From: Deltaproteobacteria bacterium Ga0077550
GTDB taxonomy: Bacteria > Myxococcota_A > Polyangia > Nannocystales > Nannocystaceae
Direction: 5' to 3'
Assembly: GCA_001464385.1 (NCBI GenBank)
Contig: LNFB01000146.1
Location: forward strand, 121,829-185,828
DNA length: 64,000 nt
A model generated the notes under the pieces. The model saw only the letters and a list, made by a program, of their open reading frames with translations. It was not told the origin of the DNA and searched no databases. Made by a program: the position numbers and the translations under genes. Every line of letters begins with the position of its first letter. The first letter of the stretch is position 1. This document shows, in pieces, positions 40,182 to 49,060 of this stretch.

Positions 40182-40956
40182 TGCACGCGAATCGATCCCC
40201 GAGCTCGAGCCCGGCGTCGCCGAGCTGCTCGCTTCGTTCCAGCGCGAGACGGCGCGGGATCCGGCGCAGGTCGAGGCCGCGCTGCGCCAGGTCGACGCGC
40301 GCCTGGCCGCCCCCGCGGCGGCGGCGGGCGCCGGCGCGATGGCGTCGTCGGCCGCGAAGCTCGTGCTCGCGGGCCTCGTGCTCGGTGGCGGCGTGTGGTG
40401 GGCCGCGACGCGCACGGCACCGCAATCGCCCGCGGTCGCGTCGGCGCCCGCGGTCGAGTCGGCGCCCGCGGTCGAGTCGGCGCCCGCAGCCACGGCGCCC
40501 GCGGTCGCGTCGGCGCCCGCAGCCACGGCGCCTGCGCCCGTCGCATCGACGCCGGACGCCCGCATCGCCGATCCCTCGGTCGCGGTGCCGTCGGTGGCGC
40601 CGAGCGTCGCGGCGTCGCGCGCAGTGGCGGCGCCGACCGTCCGCGCCGCGCGACCGAAGCCCGCGACCGACGTCCCCGACGCGGACACGGTGTCGCTCGC
40701 CGCCGAGCTCCGGCTGCTGACGGCGGCCCGCAGCGCGCTGCGCAGCGGTGACCCCGAGCTCGCGCTGCGACGGCTGCGCGAGCACGGGGCGTCGTTCCCC
40801 GAGAGCACCCTCGCGCAGGAGCGCGACGCGACCGAGGTGAAGGCTCTGTGCGCCCTCGGCCGGACCGACGACGCGCGCACGCGCGCCGCCGCGTACGCCG
40901 CTCGCTTCGGCCAACCCGACGAACCCTTGCTGTCGACGTGTGGAGTCCGACCATGA
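40174..40956 (+). CDS. Membrane protein, probable anti-sigma factor or regulator
   Basis: A 260-residue protein. The N-terminal ~55 residues are acidic and helical, followed by a single transmembrane helix (AAKLVLAGLVLGGGVWWAA, ~60-78). A long Pro/Ala/Val linker follows, with repeats of SAPAVE/ATAPAVA, and then a helical, TPR-like C-terminal domain. Position directly after an ECF sigma gene and the membrane topology suggest an anti-sigma factor. No zinc-binding anti-sigma motif (HxxxCxxC) is present. Confidence 0.6.
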   Translation: MADARESIPELEPGVAELLASFQRETARDPAQVEAALRQVDARLAAPAAAAGAGAMASSAAKLVLAGLVLGGGVWWAATRTAPQSPAVASAPAVESAPAVESAPAATAPAVASAPAATAPAPVASTPDARIADPSVAVPSVAPSVAASRAVAAPTVRAARPKPATDVPDADTVSLAAELRLLTAARSALRSGDPELALRRLREHGASFPESTLAQERDATEVKALCALGRTDDARTRAAAYAARFGQPDEPLLSTCGVRP

Positions 40957-42080
40957 ACCTCGACCATTCCCTGCGGCTGGCCGCCATCGTCGTCGCGATC
41001 GGCGGGTGCGTCGTCGATCGCGATGCCGGCAGCTTCGCCGGCGACAGCAGCGGTGCGCCCGGCACCAGCACCGGCGCACCACAGGGCGAAGGATCGAGCA
41101 CCGGTGATGCCTCCACCGACGGGGTCAAGCTCGATCTGGCGGGGATCGACCTGCCCGCAGAGGAGTGCGCGTCGGTGAGCCAGAGCAGCACGATCCTCGA
41201 GGCCCCCTCCGACATCCTGGTGGTGGTCGATCACGGCGCCTCGCACACGCAGCTGCAGTCGGTGTTCTCGAACTTCTCGCTGCTCATCGGCGACGGCCAG
41301 ATCGAGGACGTGCGCGTCGTGATGCTCGCCGGATACCCCACGGACGGCGGCGGGGTCTGCATCGACGAGGCGCCGCTGGGGACCCAGATGTGCCCCGAGA
41401 GCGACGCCAACCCGCCGATGTACCACCACGTCGACGAGGTCATCGCGGCGCCGTCGCTGCTCGATCAGGTCCTCGCGACCCACGGGGCCTGGGGCCCGAC
41501 GATGCGTGCTGGGGCGTGGAAGCACCTGTGGGTGGTCAGCAGCGCCGACGCGTCGTTGCCCACCGAGGAGTTCCTCGCCGAGCTCGTCGCCCTCGATCCG
41601 GACTTCGAGCGGCTGACCGTGCACGCGATGGTCCCCGGCGCCCCGCGCTCGGGCTGCTCGGCGCTGAGGCCGGGCACCGACGCTGGGGATGCGTCGGCCT
41701 ACATCGCCCTGGCCGAGGCGACCGGCGGGGTGTTCGAGCCGCTGTGCGACTACAACGTGGGCGAGCTCTTCGATCAGATGCTCGAGCGCATCCACGAGGT
41801 CGCGCTGTCGTGCTCGTACGACATCCCGACGCCGCCGGACGGCCAGGTCTTCGACCCGGGCCGCGTCAACGTGGACTACGACGACGGCTTCGGCCTGCAG
41901 ACGATCGGCCACGTCGCGAGCCCGGCCGACTGCGCGATGGTGGCCAACGGCTGGTACTACGACGACGTCGAGACGCCGACGATGGTGGTGATGTGCCCGC
42001 AGACGTGCGGGCGCTTCGAGGCGGCGGAGCAGGCGAGCATCGAGCTGCGATTCGGTTGTGCGACGGTGCCCGCGGGTTAG
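40953..42080 (+). CDS. VWA-like lipoprotein of the ECF operon
   Basis: A 375-residue lipoprotein. The leader ends at VAIGGC, and the mature N-terminus has the Ser/Thr/Gly-rich linker seen in many proteins of this window. The core resembles a VWA fold, with DILVVVDHGAS where DxSxS would be (the metal site is degenerate), and several cysteine pairs. It has a second Cys-rich region near the C-terminus. It starts in an ATGA overlap. The stop codon lies in the terminal repeat of the adjacent inverted-repeat element. Confidence 0.65.
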   Translation: MNLDHSLRLAAIVVAIGGCVVDRDAGSFAGDSSGAPGTSTGAPQGEGSSTGDASTDGVKLDLAGIDLPAEECASVSQSSTILEAPSDILVVVDHGASHTQLQSVFSNFSLLIGDGQIEDVRVVMLAGYPTDGGGVCIDEAPLGTQMCPESDANPPMYHHVDEVIAAPSLLDQVLATHGAWGPTMRAGAWKHLWVVSSADASLPTEEFLAELVALDPDFERLTVHAMVPGAPRSGCSALRPGTDAGDASAYIALAEATGGVFEPLCDYNVGELFDQMLERIHEVALSCSYDIPTPPDGQVFDPGRVNVDYDDGFGLQTIGHVASPADCAMVANGWYYDDVETPTMVVMCPQTCGRFEAAEQASIELRFGCATVPAG

Positions 42081-42244
42081 TCCCCTGGAAACCTGATTCG
42101 TGGCAAGAAGAACGCCGTCATCGTCGGCCCTGGCAAGGCGCCGAGACGACGGCGTACCGGGCGTACGACGAGGATCGGCAACGAAGCCAGGGGCGACGAG
42201 GGCGGTGTTATTTTTGTCGCGAATCAGGTTTCCAGGGGGCTAAC
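42076..42244. repeat. 169-bp element with 25-bp terminal inverted repeats
   Basis: The arms 42076-42100 and 42220-42244 match at 24 of 25 positions, with 19 bp perfect. The adjoining ~34 bases of each side also pair imperfectly, so most of the element folds into one long hairpin. It fills the gap between convergent genes, and each arm contains the stop codon of the gene beside it. There is no reading frame inside. It may be a MITE-like element or a bidirectional terminator. Confidence 0.85.
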
Positions 42245-42740
42245 TGGTCGAGGGGGCGGGCGGTGCTGTGCGTCGCCGGAACCGCGGGCGCCACACCGCC
42301 AGCGCGATGTTGACGATCGACAGGAACGCGATCACCCCGAGGCCGCCGCGCTCGTGACGGACGAACTCCGCGAGCTCCTCGGCGTCCGCGGGCTCACCCG
42401 CGGCGATCCTCGCGGAGACCTCCGCAGCGCCCTGCGCCGGCCCCTGCACGGCGACCAGCGTGCCTTCGAGCACCAGCACGGTGGTGGCCGCCTTCAACCA
42501 CGCCCAGCCCGCGTTCTGGAACGGGTGGTGGGCCGCGATCGCACCGAGGCCGCTGACGAGCACGACGAGCAGCGACGGCACCAGCAGCCACTCGGAGATC
42601 AACAGGATCGCGTGGCGCATCGCCGCGTACTCGAGCGCACCACGACCGTCCGCGGCGAACGAGAGGATCGCCTGGGCCGCGATGGCGCCCATCAAGCCCG
42701 CGCCGCCGACCTCGTGCAAGAACTTCAGGGTCCGTCGCAT
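42240..42740 (-). CDS. Four-helix integral membrane protein
   Basis: A 166-residue protein with about four hydrophobic helices: near 14-30, 55-72, 83-103 and 133-150. Motifs include LKFLHEVGGAGLMGAIAA and AHHPFQNAGW. The histidine-containing first helix recalls small membrane proteins of the DUF2269 kind, which I cannot confirm. It is the last gene of the block that includes the spermidine-synthase-like enzyme. The stop codon is inside the inverted-repeat element. Confidence 0.65.
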   Translation of the reverse strand: MRRTLKFLHEVGGAGLMGAIAAQAILSFAADGRGALEYAAMRHAILLISEWLLVPSLLVVLVSGLGAIAAHHPFQNAGWAWLKAATTVLVLEGTLVAVQGPAQGAAEVSARIAAGEPADAEELAEFVRHERGGLGVIAFLSIVNIALAVWRPRFRRRTAPPAPSTS

Positions 42741-42808
42741 GATCCCGCGCGCTGGGCCGCGCAGCGTGCCCCTCCCGAGGGTAGCGCACGTCGGCGGGAA
42801 CGCCCGCG

Positions 42809-43759
42809 TCAGCCCGGCGGTCGGTGCCGCGGGTCGTCCGCGAGCACCGTACGGCCGGTCCTCGCGAGGTCCTGCGGCGCGGCGGCCTGCTGCTGGGCCC
42901 AGTACTCCTGCTGCGCCTGCTGCTGGGCGTAGTACTGCTGCTGGGCGTAGTGCTGCTGCTGCTGCGCGGCGTGGGCCTCCGCGTGCGCATGGGCCTCCGC
43001 CGCGTCGTCACCTGCCAGCGCGCGCTTCATCGCCACGCGCACCAACAACGCACCGCCGACGACGATCAGCGCGGGCAGGGCGTACGCGATGATCGGCACG
43101 TTGCCGATCCCGAGGCCGATCCAGGTGAAGCCATCCGCCATCGCGACGGGGGCCGCGAACAGCCACAGGTCATAGAACCCGTGGAGCGCCACCGCGATGA
43201 GGTAGCCGCCGAACATCCCCGGCCCGCGCCCGTCGAAGCGGCGGCGCGCCGCGAAGTAGCCCATGATCGCGCCCCAGGTCGCGTGGCCGGGCACTGCGAG
43301 CACGGCGCGACCGAGGAACAGCGACACGTACTGCGAGAACGAGTCGGGCAGCAGCAGCAGGTACGCGACGTTCTCGACCAGCGCGAAGCCGAGGCCGGCG
43401 CGCGCGCCATAGACGATGCCGTCCATGCGCTCGTCGAACTCCGGTCGGCGCCACGCGAACAGCCACATGCTCGCCATCTTCGCGAACTCCTCGGGGATCG
43501 CGGCGATGACGAAGGCCATGTACGCGGCGCCAGCGTAGCTGCTCGGCCCGTCCTGGCCCTGCAGTCCGGTGGGGCCGAACTGCTGCAGGAGCTCACCGAT
43601 GAGGATCACCGGGATCGCCGAGAGCCCGCCGGCGAGCGCGACGCGACGCAGGGTGCCGCGCGGCTCGGGGCGCTTGGCGTCGAGCCGGTCGAACAGCAGC
43701 ATCGCACCGATCGCGGGGAGGGCACCCATCAGGGCGAGCTGGAGTTGGGCGAGCCCCAT
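42809..43759 (-). CDS. PrsW-family intramembrane metalloprotease with Q-rich tail
   Basis: A 316-residue multi-pass protein with the PrsW active-site set: IPEEFAK (E90/E91), VEN (E129), PGHATWG (H159) and ALHGFYD (H193). PrsW proteases cleave membrane proteins such as anti-sigma factors. The last ~70 residues are cytoplasmic-type low complexity dominated by Gln, Ala and Tyr (AQQQQHYAQQQYYAQQ). The start overlaps the homocysteine methyltransferase gene by 31 bases. It may process a membrane partner in the same operon. Confidence 0.82.
   Translation of the reverse strand: MGLAQLQLALMGALPAIGAMLLFDRLDAKRPEPRGTLRRVALAGGLSAIPVILIGELLQQFGPTGLQGQDGPSSYAGAAYMAFVIAAIPEEFAKMASMWLFAWRRPEFDERMDGIVYGARAGLGFALVENVAYLLLLPDSFSQYVSLFLGRAVLAVPGHATWGAIMGYFAARRRFDGRGPGMFGGYLIAVALHGFYDLWLFAAPVAMADGFTWIGLGIGNVPIIAYALPALIVVGGALLVRVAMKRALAGDDAAEAHAHAEAHAAQQQQHYAQQQYYAQQQAQQEYWAQQQAAAPQDLARTGRTVLADDPRHRPPG
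42870..42966 (-). repeat. CTG/GTAG-rich tandem repeat encoding a Gln/Tyr-rich tail
   Basis: Imperfect tandem units around gctgctgggcgtagta in the PrsW-like gene encode AQQQYYAQQQ-type repeats. Slippage here would vary tail length, and could also shift frame because units are not all multiples of three. Confidence 0.6.
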
Positions 43760-44721
43760 CGGTCGACCCGAGTGTACGCGACGCCCGCCCGGTCGCGGTC
43801 CAGCGCGCGTCGCAGGCGGTCGAGGGCGACGATGTGCCCGATCCCGGTGCGGCAGCACGCGCCGAGGCCACGCGCGCCGGCGAGGGCGCAGCGGCGGGCG
43901 AGGTCGGCGAAGGCGTCGGCGCGAAGCGGCGCGCCGACGAAGCGACGCGCCCGCCCGTCGTAGGGCTCGCCGCCGTTGGGGTAGGCGAGCCGGGGTGTCG
44001 CGCTCGCGCGGCCGAGGACCGCGAGCGCCCCCTCCACATGCCACGGCGCACAGCAGTTGACGCCGACGGCGACGATCCCCGGCGCGGCGGCGAGGACCTC
44101 GGCGGCGCGCGCCAGGGGCTCGCCCGACGCGAGCGTCCGCGCGTCCCGGAGCGTCATCGACACCCACGCCGGCGTCGCGAGGCCGGCCATCGCGTCGACG
44201 ATGGCCTCGATCTCGCGCAGCGAGGGGATCGTCTCGAACGCGATCACGTCGGCGCCGTCCTCGAGGATCTGCGCGCGCTCGCGGTGGAACGCGGCGAGCT
44301 CTGCGTGCGTGATCGGTCCGAAGTCCCCGGTGTACTCGGCCCCGTTGGCGAGCGTCGCTCCGTAGCTGCCCGCCGACGCCGCGACCACGCGGACCCGGCC
44401 GTCCGCCGCGAGGCGATCGCGGGCACGCGCCGCCAGGCGGACCGCCGTGCGCAGCACCTGGGCCGCCGCGGACTCCGACAACCCGCGCGCCCGCAGCCCG
44501 CCGAGGCTCGCCTGGTAGCTCGCCGTGGTCGCGACGTCGGCCCCGGCGCGGAAGAAGTCGAGGTGCACCCGCACGATCGCGTCCGGGTCGTCGAGCAGCA
44601 GCCGCGCCGACCACAGCGGATCGTCGAGGTCGTGGCCGCGCCGCGCCAGCTCGCTCGCCAGCCCGCCGTCGAGCACGACGAGCGACGTCTGCTCGCCGAG
44701 TCGTCGCCACGCGTCGGTCAT
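43729..44721 (-). CDS. Homocysteine S-methyltransferase family protein
   Basis: A 330-residue Zn-dependent barrel enzyme. It begins with LDGGLASELARRG, has TTASYQASLGGL and the zinc-ligand cysteines at 223/224 (GVNCCAP) and 289/290 (GACCRTG). Such enzymes transfer methyl from S-methylmethionine or a related donor to homocysteine and make methionine. In this operon it could regenerate methionine/SAM or methylate another thiol. It overlaps the genes on both sides. Confidence 0.87.
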   Translation of the reverse strand: MTDAWRRLGEQTSLVVLDGGLASELARRGHDLDDPLWSARLLLDDPDAIVRVHLDFFRAGADVATTASYQASLGGLRARGLSESAAAQVLRTAVRLAARARDRLAADGRVRVVAASAGSYGATLANGAEYTGDFGPITHAELAAFHRERAQILEDGADVIAFETIPSLREIEAIVDAMAGLATPAWVSMTLRDARTLASGEPLARAAEVLAAAPGIVAVGVNCCAPWHVEGALAVLGRASATPRLAYPNGGEPYDGRARRFVGAPLRADAFADLARRCALAGARGLGACCRTGIGHIVALDRLRRALDRDRAGVAYTRVDRWGSPNSSSP

Positions 44722-45806
44722 GGGGCTGGGCCCCGATCCATCCCGAGGTCCCCGGCGAGCTCCGGGTTGTCGGGGCCACCGCGCCAGATCCAGCGATCGA
44801 GCAGGTAGTGCGTCACCTGGGGCACCGACAGGACCGCCACGGCGGCCGCGGTCGCGATGGGGTGCTGCAGGGGGGTCGAGGTCCCGAACAGGCCCGGGCG
44901 GTCGTGCCACACCAGGCGATCCCACAGCGCCTCCTCGCCGATCGCCAGCGCGAGCAGGCCGAGGCCGTACGCCGCGAGCAGCACCGCCGGCCCTGCGCCG
45001 ACGCGGGCGCGCGCGCACAGCCGCGCGACCTGTCGCCGCCCGCCGGCGATCCACACCAGGGCGAGGTACGGCACGCCATGCATCACCACGTTGGTCAGCG
45101 TGAAGATCCGATCGTCGTCGTACACCACGATGCCGAGGTGCCAGTTGAGCGCGGGCACGAGCACCAGCGCGGTGACCATGGGGTTGCGTCGGCCACGGAC
45201 GCGCAGCTGCACGCGGCGCAGCGCGAACACCAGCAGGACCGCCGCGTCGACGGCCAGCGCGATCGTGCCGACGGCGTGGGGCACGACGTCGAACAGATCG
45301 CCCTCGACGAACCACGCGAACTCCCGCGGGAGGTTGGCGTGCCACCAGAGCACCGGCCCCGCCGTGCCCGCCCAGACCGCGAGCTTGGCGAGCCGTCGAT
45401 CGAACGCCGACTCGCCGCCCTTGCGCCCGTAGATCGCGGCGAAGCCGACGTGCTGCATGATGAAGTGGAAGATCGCCAGGTACGCCATCGCGCTCCAGAA
45501 CCCGGTCGGCGACTCGAGGTGGAGCAGGAAGGCGAACCACGCCACCAGCAGCGGCAGCACCAGCAGGCGTCGGCGGTGCCGCAGCCTCGCCGAGGGATCG
45601 AGGTACGTGCGGTAGAGCGTCGCCCAGACGTGGGCCACGTCGACGACCAGCACCAGCACGACCCAGCCGAGCAGGCCGAGCGGACGAAGGGGGGCGGCCA
45701 CGGCCGCGAGCGCGACGGCGAGGAGGGCCGACACCAGCCCTGGCCCGACGAACCACGCCGCGTCCCACCGCGGCGAGACGATCGCGATCGGCGGGCGTCC
45801 GCTCAT
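44718..45806 (-). CDS. Histidine-rich multi-pass membrane protein
   Basis: A 362-residue protein with about eight to nine hydrophobic helices. Histidines lie in or near the membrane segments: VDVAHVWATLY, IFHFIMQHVGF, NWHLGI, VVMHGVPYLA and VTHYLLD. Buried histidine sets of this kind occur in membrane metal oxygenases and desaturases, but no known HxxxH box pattern fits exactly. The family is not recognised. It overlaps its neighbours by four bases each. Confidence 0.7.
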   Translation of the reverse strand: MSGRPPIAIVSPRWDAAWFVGPGLVSALLAVALAAVAAPLRPLGLLGWVVLVLVVDVAHVWATLYRTYLDPSARLRHRRRLLVLPLLVAWFAFLLHLESPTGFWSAMAYLAIFHFIMQHVGFAAIYGRKGGESAFDRRLAKLAVWAGTAGPVLWWHANLPREFAWFVEGDLFDVVPHAVGTIALAVDAAVLLVFALRRVQLRVRGRRNPMVTALVLVPALNWHLGIVVYDDDRIFTLTNVVMHGVPYLALVWIAGGRRQVARLCARARVGAGPAVLLAAYGLGLLALAIGEEALWDRLVWHDRPGLFGTSTPLQHPIATAAAVAVLSVPQVTHYLLDRWIWRGGPDNPELAGDLGMDRGPAP

Positions 45807-47440
45807 GTCGGAATCATCGGTGTCACCCGATGCCCCATCGCGACCAGCGACGACTCGGCGGCGTCGACCCCGAGGGCGAACGCCTGCTCGAACAGCGGCA
45901 GGCCGCCGACGTCGGCGGCGCACGGCTGCACGCGCCCCACGGCCGCGCGCGCTGCCGCGGCCGTCGCGGAGAACAGCGCGCCCGGTCGCGGTCGGACCAT
46001 CGCGTGCCCCCACCGGCAGACGTGGATGGCCCGCACGTGCCGGGCGATGTCGCCGTGCATCCGCGTGAGCTGGCGGATCACGTGGTCGGCCAGGTCGGGC
46101 AGCGCGGCGTCGAGCAGCGCGGCGCGGCGCTCGGCGAGCCCGGCGGCGTCGTCGGCGGGGCGCGGCTCGTAGTACGTGACCACCGCGCCGGGCCGTCGCT
46201 CGGCGATCCGATCCTCGAGGTGGTTGGCGACGACGTAGCCGAGGTGATCGCCGCCGACTTCGACGTTGTCCCACGACAGCGGCGCGCCCGTGCCGCCCGG
46301 GCGCTCGTCGAGCTCGACGTTGGCCACCAGCCACGGCGTGTACGTCAGCGCGTCGGCGGGCAGGGGATCCCGGCCCGGGGGCAGCACGTGGCGCAGCACG
46401 AACCGCGGCGCCGCCCACAGCACGCGCTCGGCCCGGATCGCGAAGGTCTCGTCGCTCGCGCTGTCCCAGGCCACGACGACGCCGGTGTCGGGATCGATGC
46501 TGCGGACCAGCACGCCGGTGCGCAGCGCATCGCCGAGCCCGGCCCGCGCCGCGATCTTCTCGCACAAGGCCGCGTTGCCCTGCGGCCACGACAGCAGCAG
46601 GCGATCGCGCTCGTCCTCGAGCCCGCGGGCGAGGAAGTGGTGCAGCCCGGCGAACGCCGACGCCTGCGCGATCGTGCAGCCGTAGTCGTCGCGGCAGCCG
46701 TAGTCGCACAGCCACCGCAGGCGCCAGTCGTCGAAGCCCTCGGCGTCGAGCCACTGCGCCATCGTGATCGCGTCGAGGCCGCGCAGCTCGTCGCTGCTGC
46801 GCCACACCGGCAGATCGAAGAGGCGGCGGCCGTCGGCGCCGTCGCGATCGAGCGCGCGCAGCCGCTGGCGGAAGCGGGCCAGCTGGGCCAGCGCAGCATC
46901 GTCCGCGCCCGAGGCCGGGTACAGCCCGTCGTGCCACAGGCCGCGGTGGCGGTGGCGCTCGATCGGATCGCGGACGGTCGCGCGGGGATCGTACTCGGGG
47001 ACGCCGTTGGCATCGCGGCCGACGACGAGCCCGAGGTCCTCGAGCAACGCCTGCAGCGCGACGAACCGCGGGTGCGGCACCGGCAGGTAGTGCGCGCCCA
47101 TCGGGTACGCCGAGCGCGGCAGCGAACCGCCGCGCGCGGTGCCGCCGGGCTCGTCCTCGAGCTCGAGCACGCGCACGTCGACGTAGCCGGCCTGCCGCAG
47201 CCGCCACGCCGCGCACAGTCCCGCGACGCCCGCCCCCACGATCACGACGCCCGCCGATTCCTCGCGCGACGGCGGCGCGAGGTCGCGGTCGCGCAGCCGA
47301 TGGCCGCGCTCGGGATCGGGCCCGACGAACGCGAGCGTCGGGGCGACCGGCGGATCGGCAGGGCAACCCAGGCCGCTGGCGAGCGCCGCGGGGACCCCGG
47401 CGAGCACGCCGCGACGCGTCCATCCCCCGCGCGGGCTCAT
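45803..47440 (-). CDS. Exported FAD-dependent amine-oxidase-like oxidoreductase
   Basis: A 545-residue flavoprotein. The N-terminus is Tat-like with a lipobox: TRRGVLAGVPAALASGLGC. The FAD-binding motif VVIVGAGVAGLCAAWRL is near 65-82, and the ELEDEPGGTA region follows. Polyamine/monoamine oxidases and NAD(P)-binding Rossmann flavoproteins share this outline. Its substrate may be a product of the adjacent spermidine-synthase-like enzyme. It overlaps that gene and the multi-pass protein gene by four bases each. The C-terminus has the usual flavin-domain closure (DVGGLPLFEQAFALGVDAAE). Confidence 0.82.
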   Translation of the reverse strand: MSPRGGWTRRGVLAGVPAALASGLGCPADPPVAPTLAFVGPDPERGHRLRDRDLAPPSREESAGVVIVGAGVAGLCAAWRLRQAGYVDVRVLELEDEPGGTARGGSLPRSAYPMGAHYLPVPHPRFVALQALLEDLGLVVGRDANGVPEYDPRATVRDPIERHRHRGLWHDGLYPASGADDAALAQLARFRQRLRALDRDGADGRRLFDLPVWRSSDELRGLDAITMAQWLDAEGFDDWRLRWLCDYGCRDDYGCTIAQASAFAGLHHFLARGLEDERDRLLLSWPQGNAALCEKIAARAGLGDALRTGVLVRSIDPDTGVVVAWDSASDETFAIRAERVLWAAPRFVLRHVLPPGRDPLPADALTYTPWLVANVELDERPGGTGAPLSWDNVEVGGDHLGYVVANHLEDRIAERRPGAVVTYYEPRPADDAAGLAERRAALLDAALPDLADHVIRQLTRMHGDIARHVRAIHVCRWGHAMVRPRPGALFSATAAAARAAVGRVQPCAADVGGLPLFEQAFALGVDAAESSLVAMGHRVTPMIPT

Positions 47441-49050
47441 CCCCGCCGTCCCGGGGAGCGCAGATCGGACTCGTAGTAGTGCACGAGCAGCTGCTCGTTG
47501 AGCTGGTTGATCCCGACGTCGGGCGGCGCCTGATCGGCGGGGAACACGAACAGCCCCGGCAGCATCGCGTCGGTCAGGAAGCGGCGCGGCGGCCCCGGGG
47601 CCAGCGTCGTCGGCGGCACGACGCGGCCCTTGGCCGCGAGCACGAAGCCCCAGTCGCCGAACGACGGCACGTGCACGTGGTACGGCACCGCCGACAGCTC
47701 GCTGGCCTCGAGCGTGCGGACGATGCACCAGAACGCCTGCGGCGCGAGGTACGGCGAGGTCGACTGGACCACGAACACGCCGTCGTCGGCGAGCCGCCCC
47801 GCGAGCAGCCGATAGAACGCGCGGGTGTACAGCTTGCCCAGGGAAAAATCGTTGGGGTCCGGCAGGTCGACGATCGCGACGTCGAAGCGCGGCGCGTCGG
47901 CGTCGCGGTGCTCGGCCAGCCACTGCATCGCGTCGGCGTTGTGCACCGTGACCCGCGGATCGTCGAACGCGTGGCGGTTGAGCTCGACCAGCACGGGGTG
48001 CGCGGCGAACAGCTCGGTCATGCCAGGATCGAGGTCGACGAGGTCGATGCTCGCCACCCGCGGATCCGACAGCGCCTCGCGCAGCGCCAGGCCGTCGCCC
48101 CCGCCCAGGGCGAGCAACCGCAGGCCGTCGGGACGCGGCGGCGCGATCGCCAGCACCGGGTGCACGAGCGCCTCGTGGTAGCGGTGCTCGTCGACGCTCG
48201 AGAACTGCAGGTTGCCGTCGATGAACAGCCGCAGATCGTCGCGCCACCGCGTGAGCGTGAGGCGCTGGTATGGCGTGCGCTTGGAGAAGACCACCGGTGC
48301 GTCGTAGAGCTGGGTCTCGCCGAACTCCTCGATCGACGGCGCGAGGAAGAACGCGCCGCCCAGGCCCGCGCCGCAGATCCACGTCATGGCGTGGCGTCGG
48401 CCCCACGCCGCGATCTGCCCCCGGAAGGTGTGCAGGAACCACAGCGCCACCGTGGCGTTGACGAGCCCGAAGAGCAGCGCGGTGCGGACGAGCCCGAGGT
48501 GCGGCAGCAGCAGCAGCGGGAACAACATGCTCGCCGCCAGCGAGCCGATGTAGTCGAACGCGAGCACGCGGGCGACGACGTCCTTGAGCGACGCGCCGCG
48601 CTGGAGGATCCGCAGCAGCAGCGGGATCTCGAGCCCGACCATCGTGCCGACCGCGGCGAGCAGCCCGAACAGCAGCGGTCGCACCGTCGCCAGGTGCGCG
48701 AAGCCGAGGAACAGCGCGGTGGCCGAGAACCCGCCGACCCACGCGATGCCGAGCTGGATCGCGACGAACCGGCCGTGGAGGTCGCGCTCGATCCACTTGG
48801 ACAGCCACGAGCCCAGGCCCATCGCCGACATGTACACGCCGATGACGAGGCTCCACTGGGTCACCGAGTCGCCCAGCAGGTACGACGCCATCGTCGCGCT
48901 GACGAGCTCGTAGACCAGGCCGGCGGTGGCGACCGCGAGCACCGACAGCAGGAGCGCCCGATCGTCGCCGGGGCGCGCCACGGGGTCGCCGACGTCGCTG
49001 GGCGCGGCTGCGGCCTCGACTGGGCCCGGCACCACGGCGTCGTCGGTCAT
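47437..49050 (-). CDS. Membrane-embedded spermidine-synthase-like aminopropyltransferase
   Basis: A 537-residue protein. About six transmembrane helices (~35-210) precede a SpeE-like catalytic domain. The domain shows FIDGNLQFSSVDEHRYHEALVHP (~277-298, split here by family convention), the SAM-type loop LGGGDG at 315-320, DLDP at 339-342 and DLPDPND near 395. Spermidine synthases transfer an aminopropyl group from decarboxylated SAM. The membrane form is often found with DUF350 and DUF4178 genes, as here. No SpeD is encoded in this window, so the true donor is open. It overlaps the oxidase gene by four bases. Confidence 0.85.
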   Translation of the reverse strand: MTDDAVVPGPVEAAAAPSDVGDPVARPGDDRALLLSVLAVATAGLVYELVSATMASYLLGDSVTQWSLVIGVYMSAMGLGSWLSKWIERDLHGRFVAIQLGIAWVGGFSATALFLGFAHLATVRPLLFGLLAAVGTMVGLEIPLLLRILQRGASLKDVVARVLAFDYIGSLAASMLFPLLLLPHLGLVRTALLFGLVNATVALWFLHTFRGQIAAWGRRHAMTWICGAGLGGAFFLAPSIEEFGETQLYDAPVVFSKRTPYQRLTLTRWRDDLRLFIDGNLQFSSVDEHRYHEALVHPVLAIAPPRPDGLRLLALGGGDGLALREALSDPRVASIDLVDLDPGMTELFAAHPVLVELNRHAFDDPRVTVHNADAMQWLAEHRDADAPRFDVAIVDLPDPNDFSLGKLYTRAFYRLLAGRLADDGVFVVQSTSPYLAPQAFWCIVRTLEASELSAVPYHVHVPSFGDWGFVLAAKGRVVPPTTLAPGPPRRFLTDAMLPGLFVFPADQAPPDVGINQLNEQLLVHYYESDLRSPGRRG

Positions 49051-49060
49051 GCGCGCGGGC

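Noticed and set aside
47437..49050. Calling this gene speE, a true spermidine synthase
   Set aside because: The catalytic motifs are similar, but it has six N-terminal membrane helices and no SAM decarboxylase is encoded nearby, so substrate and product are uncertain.
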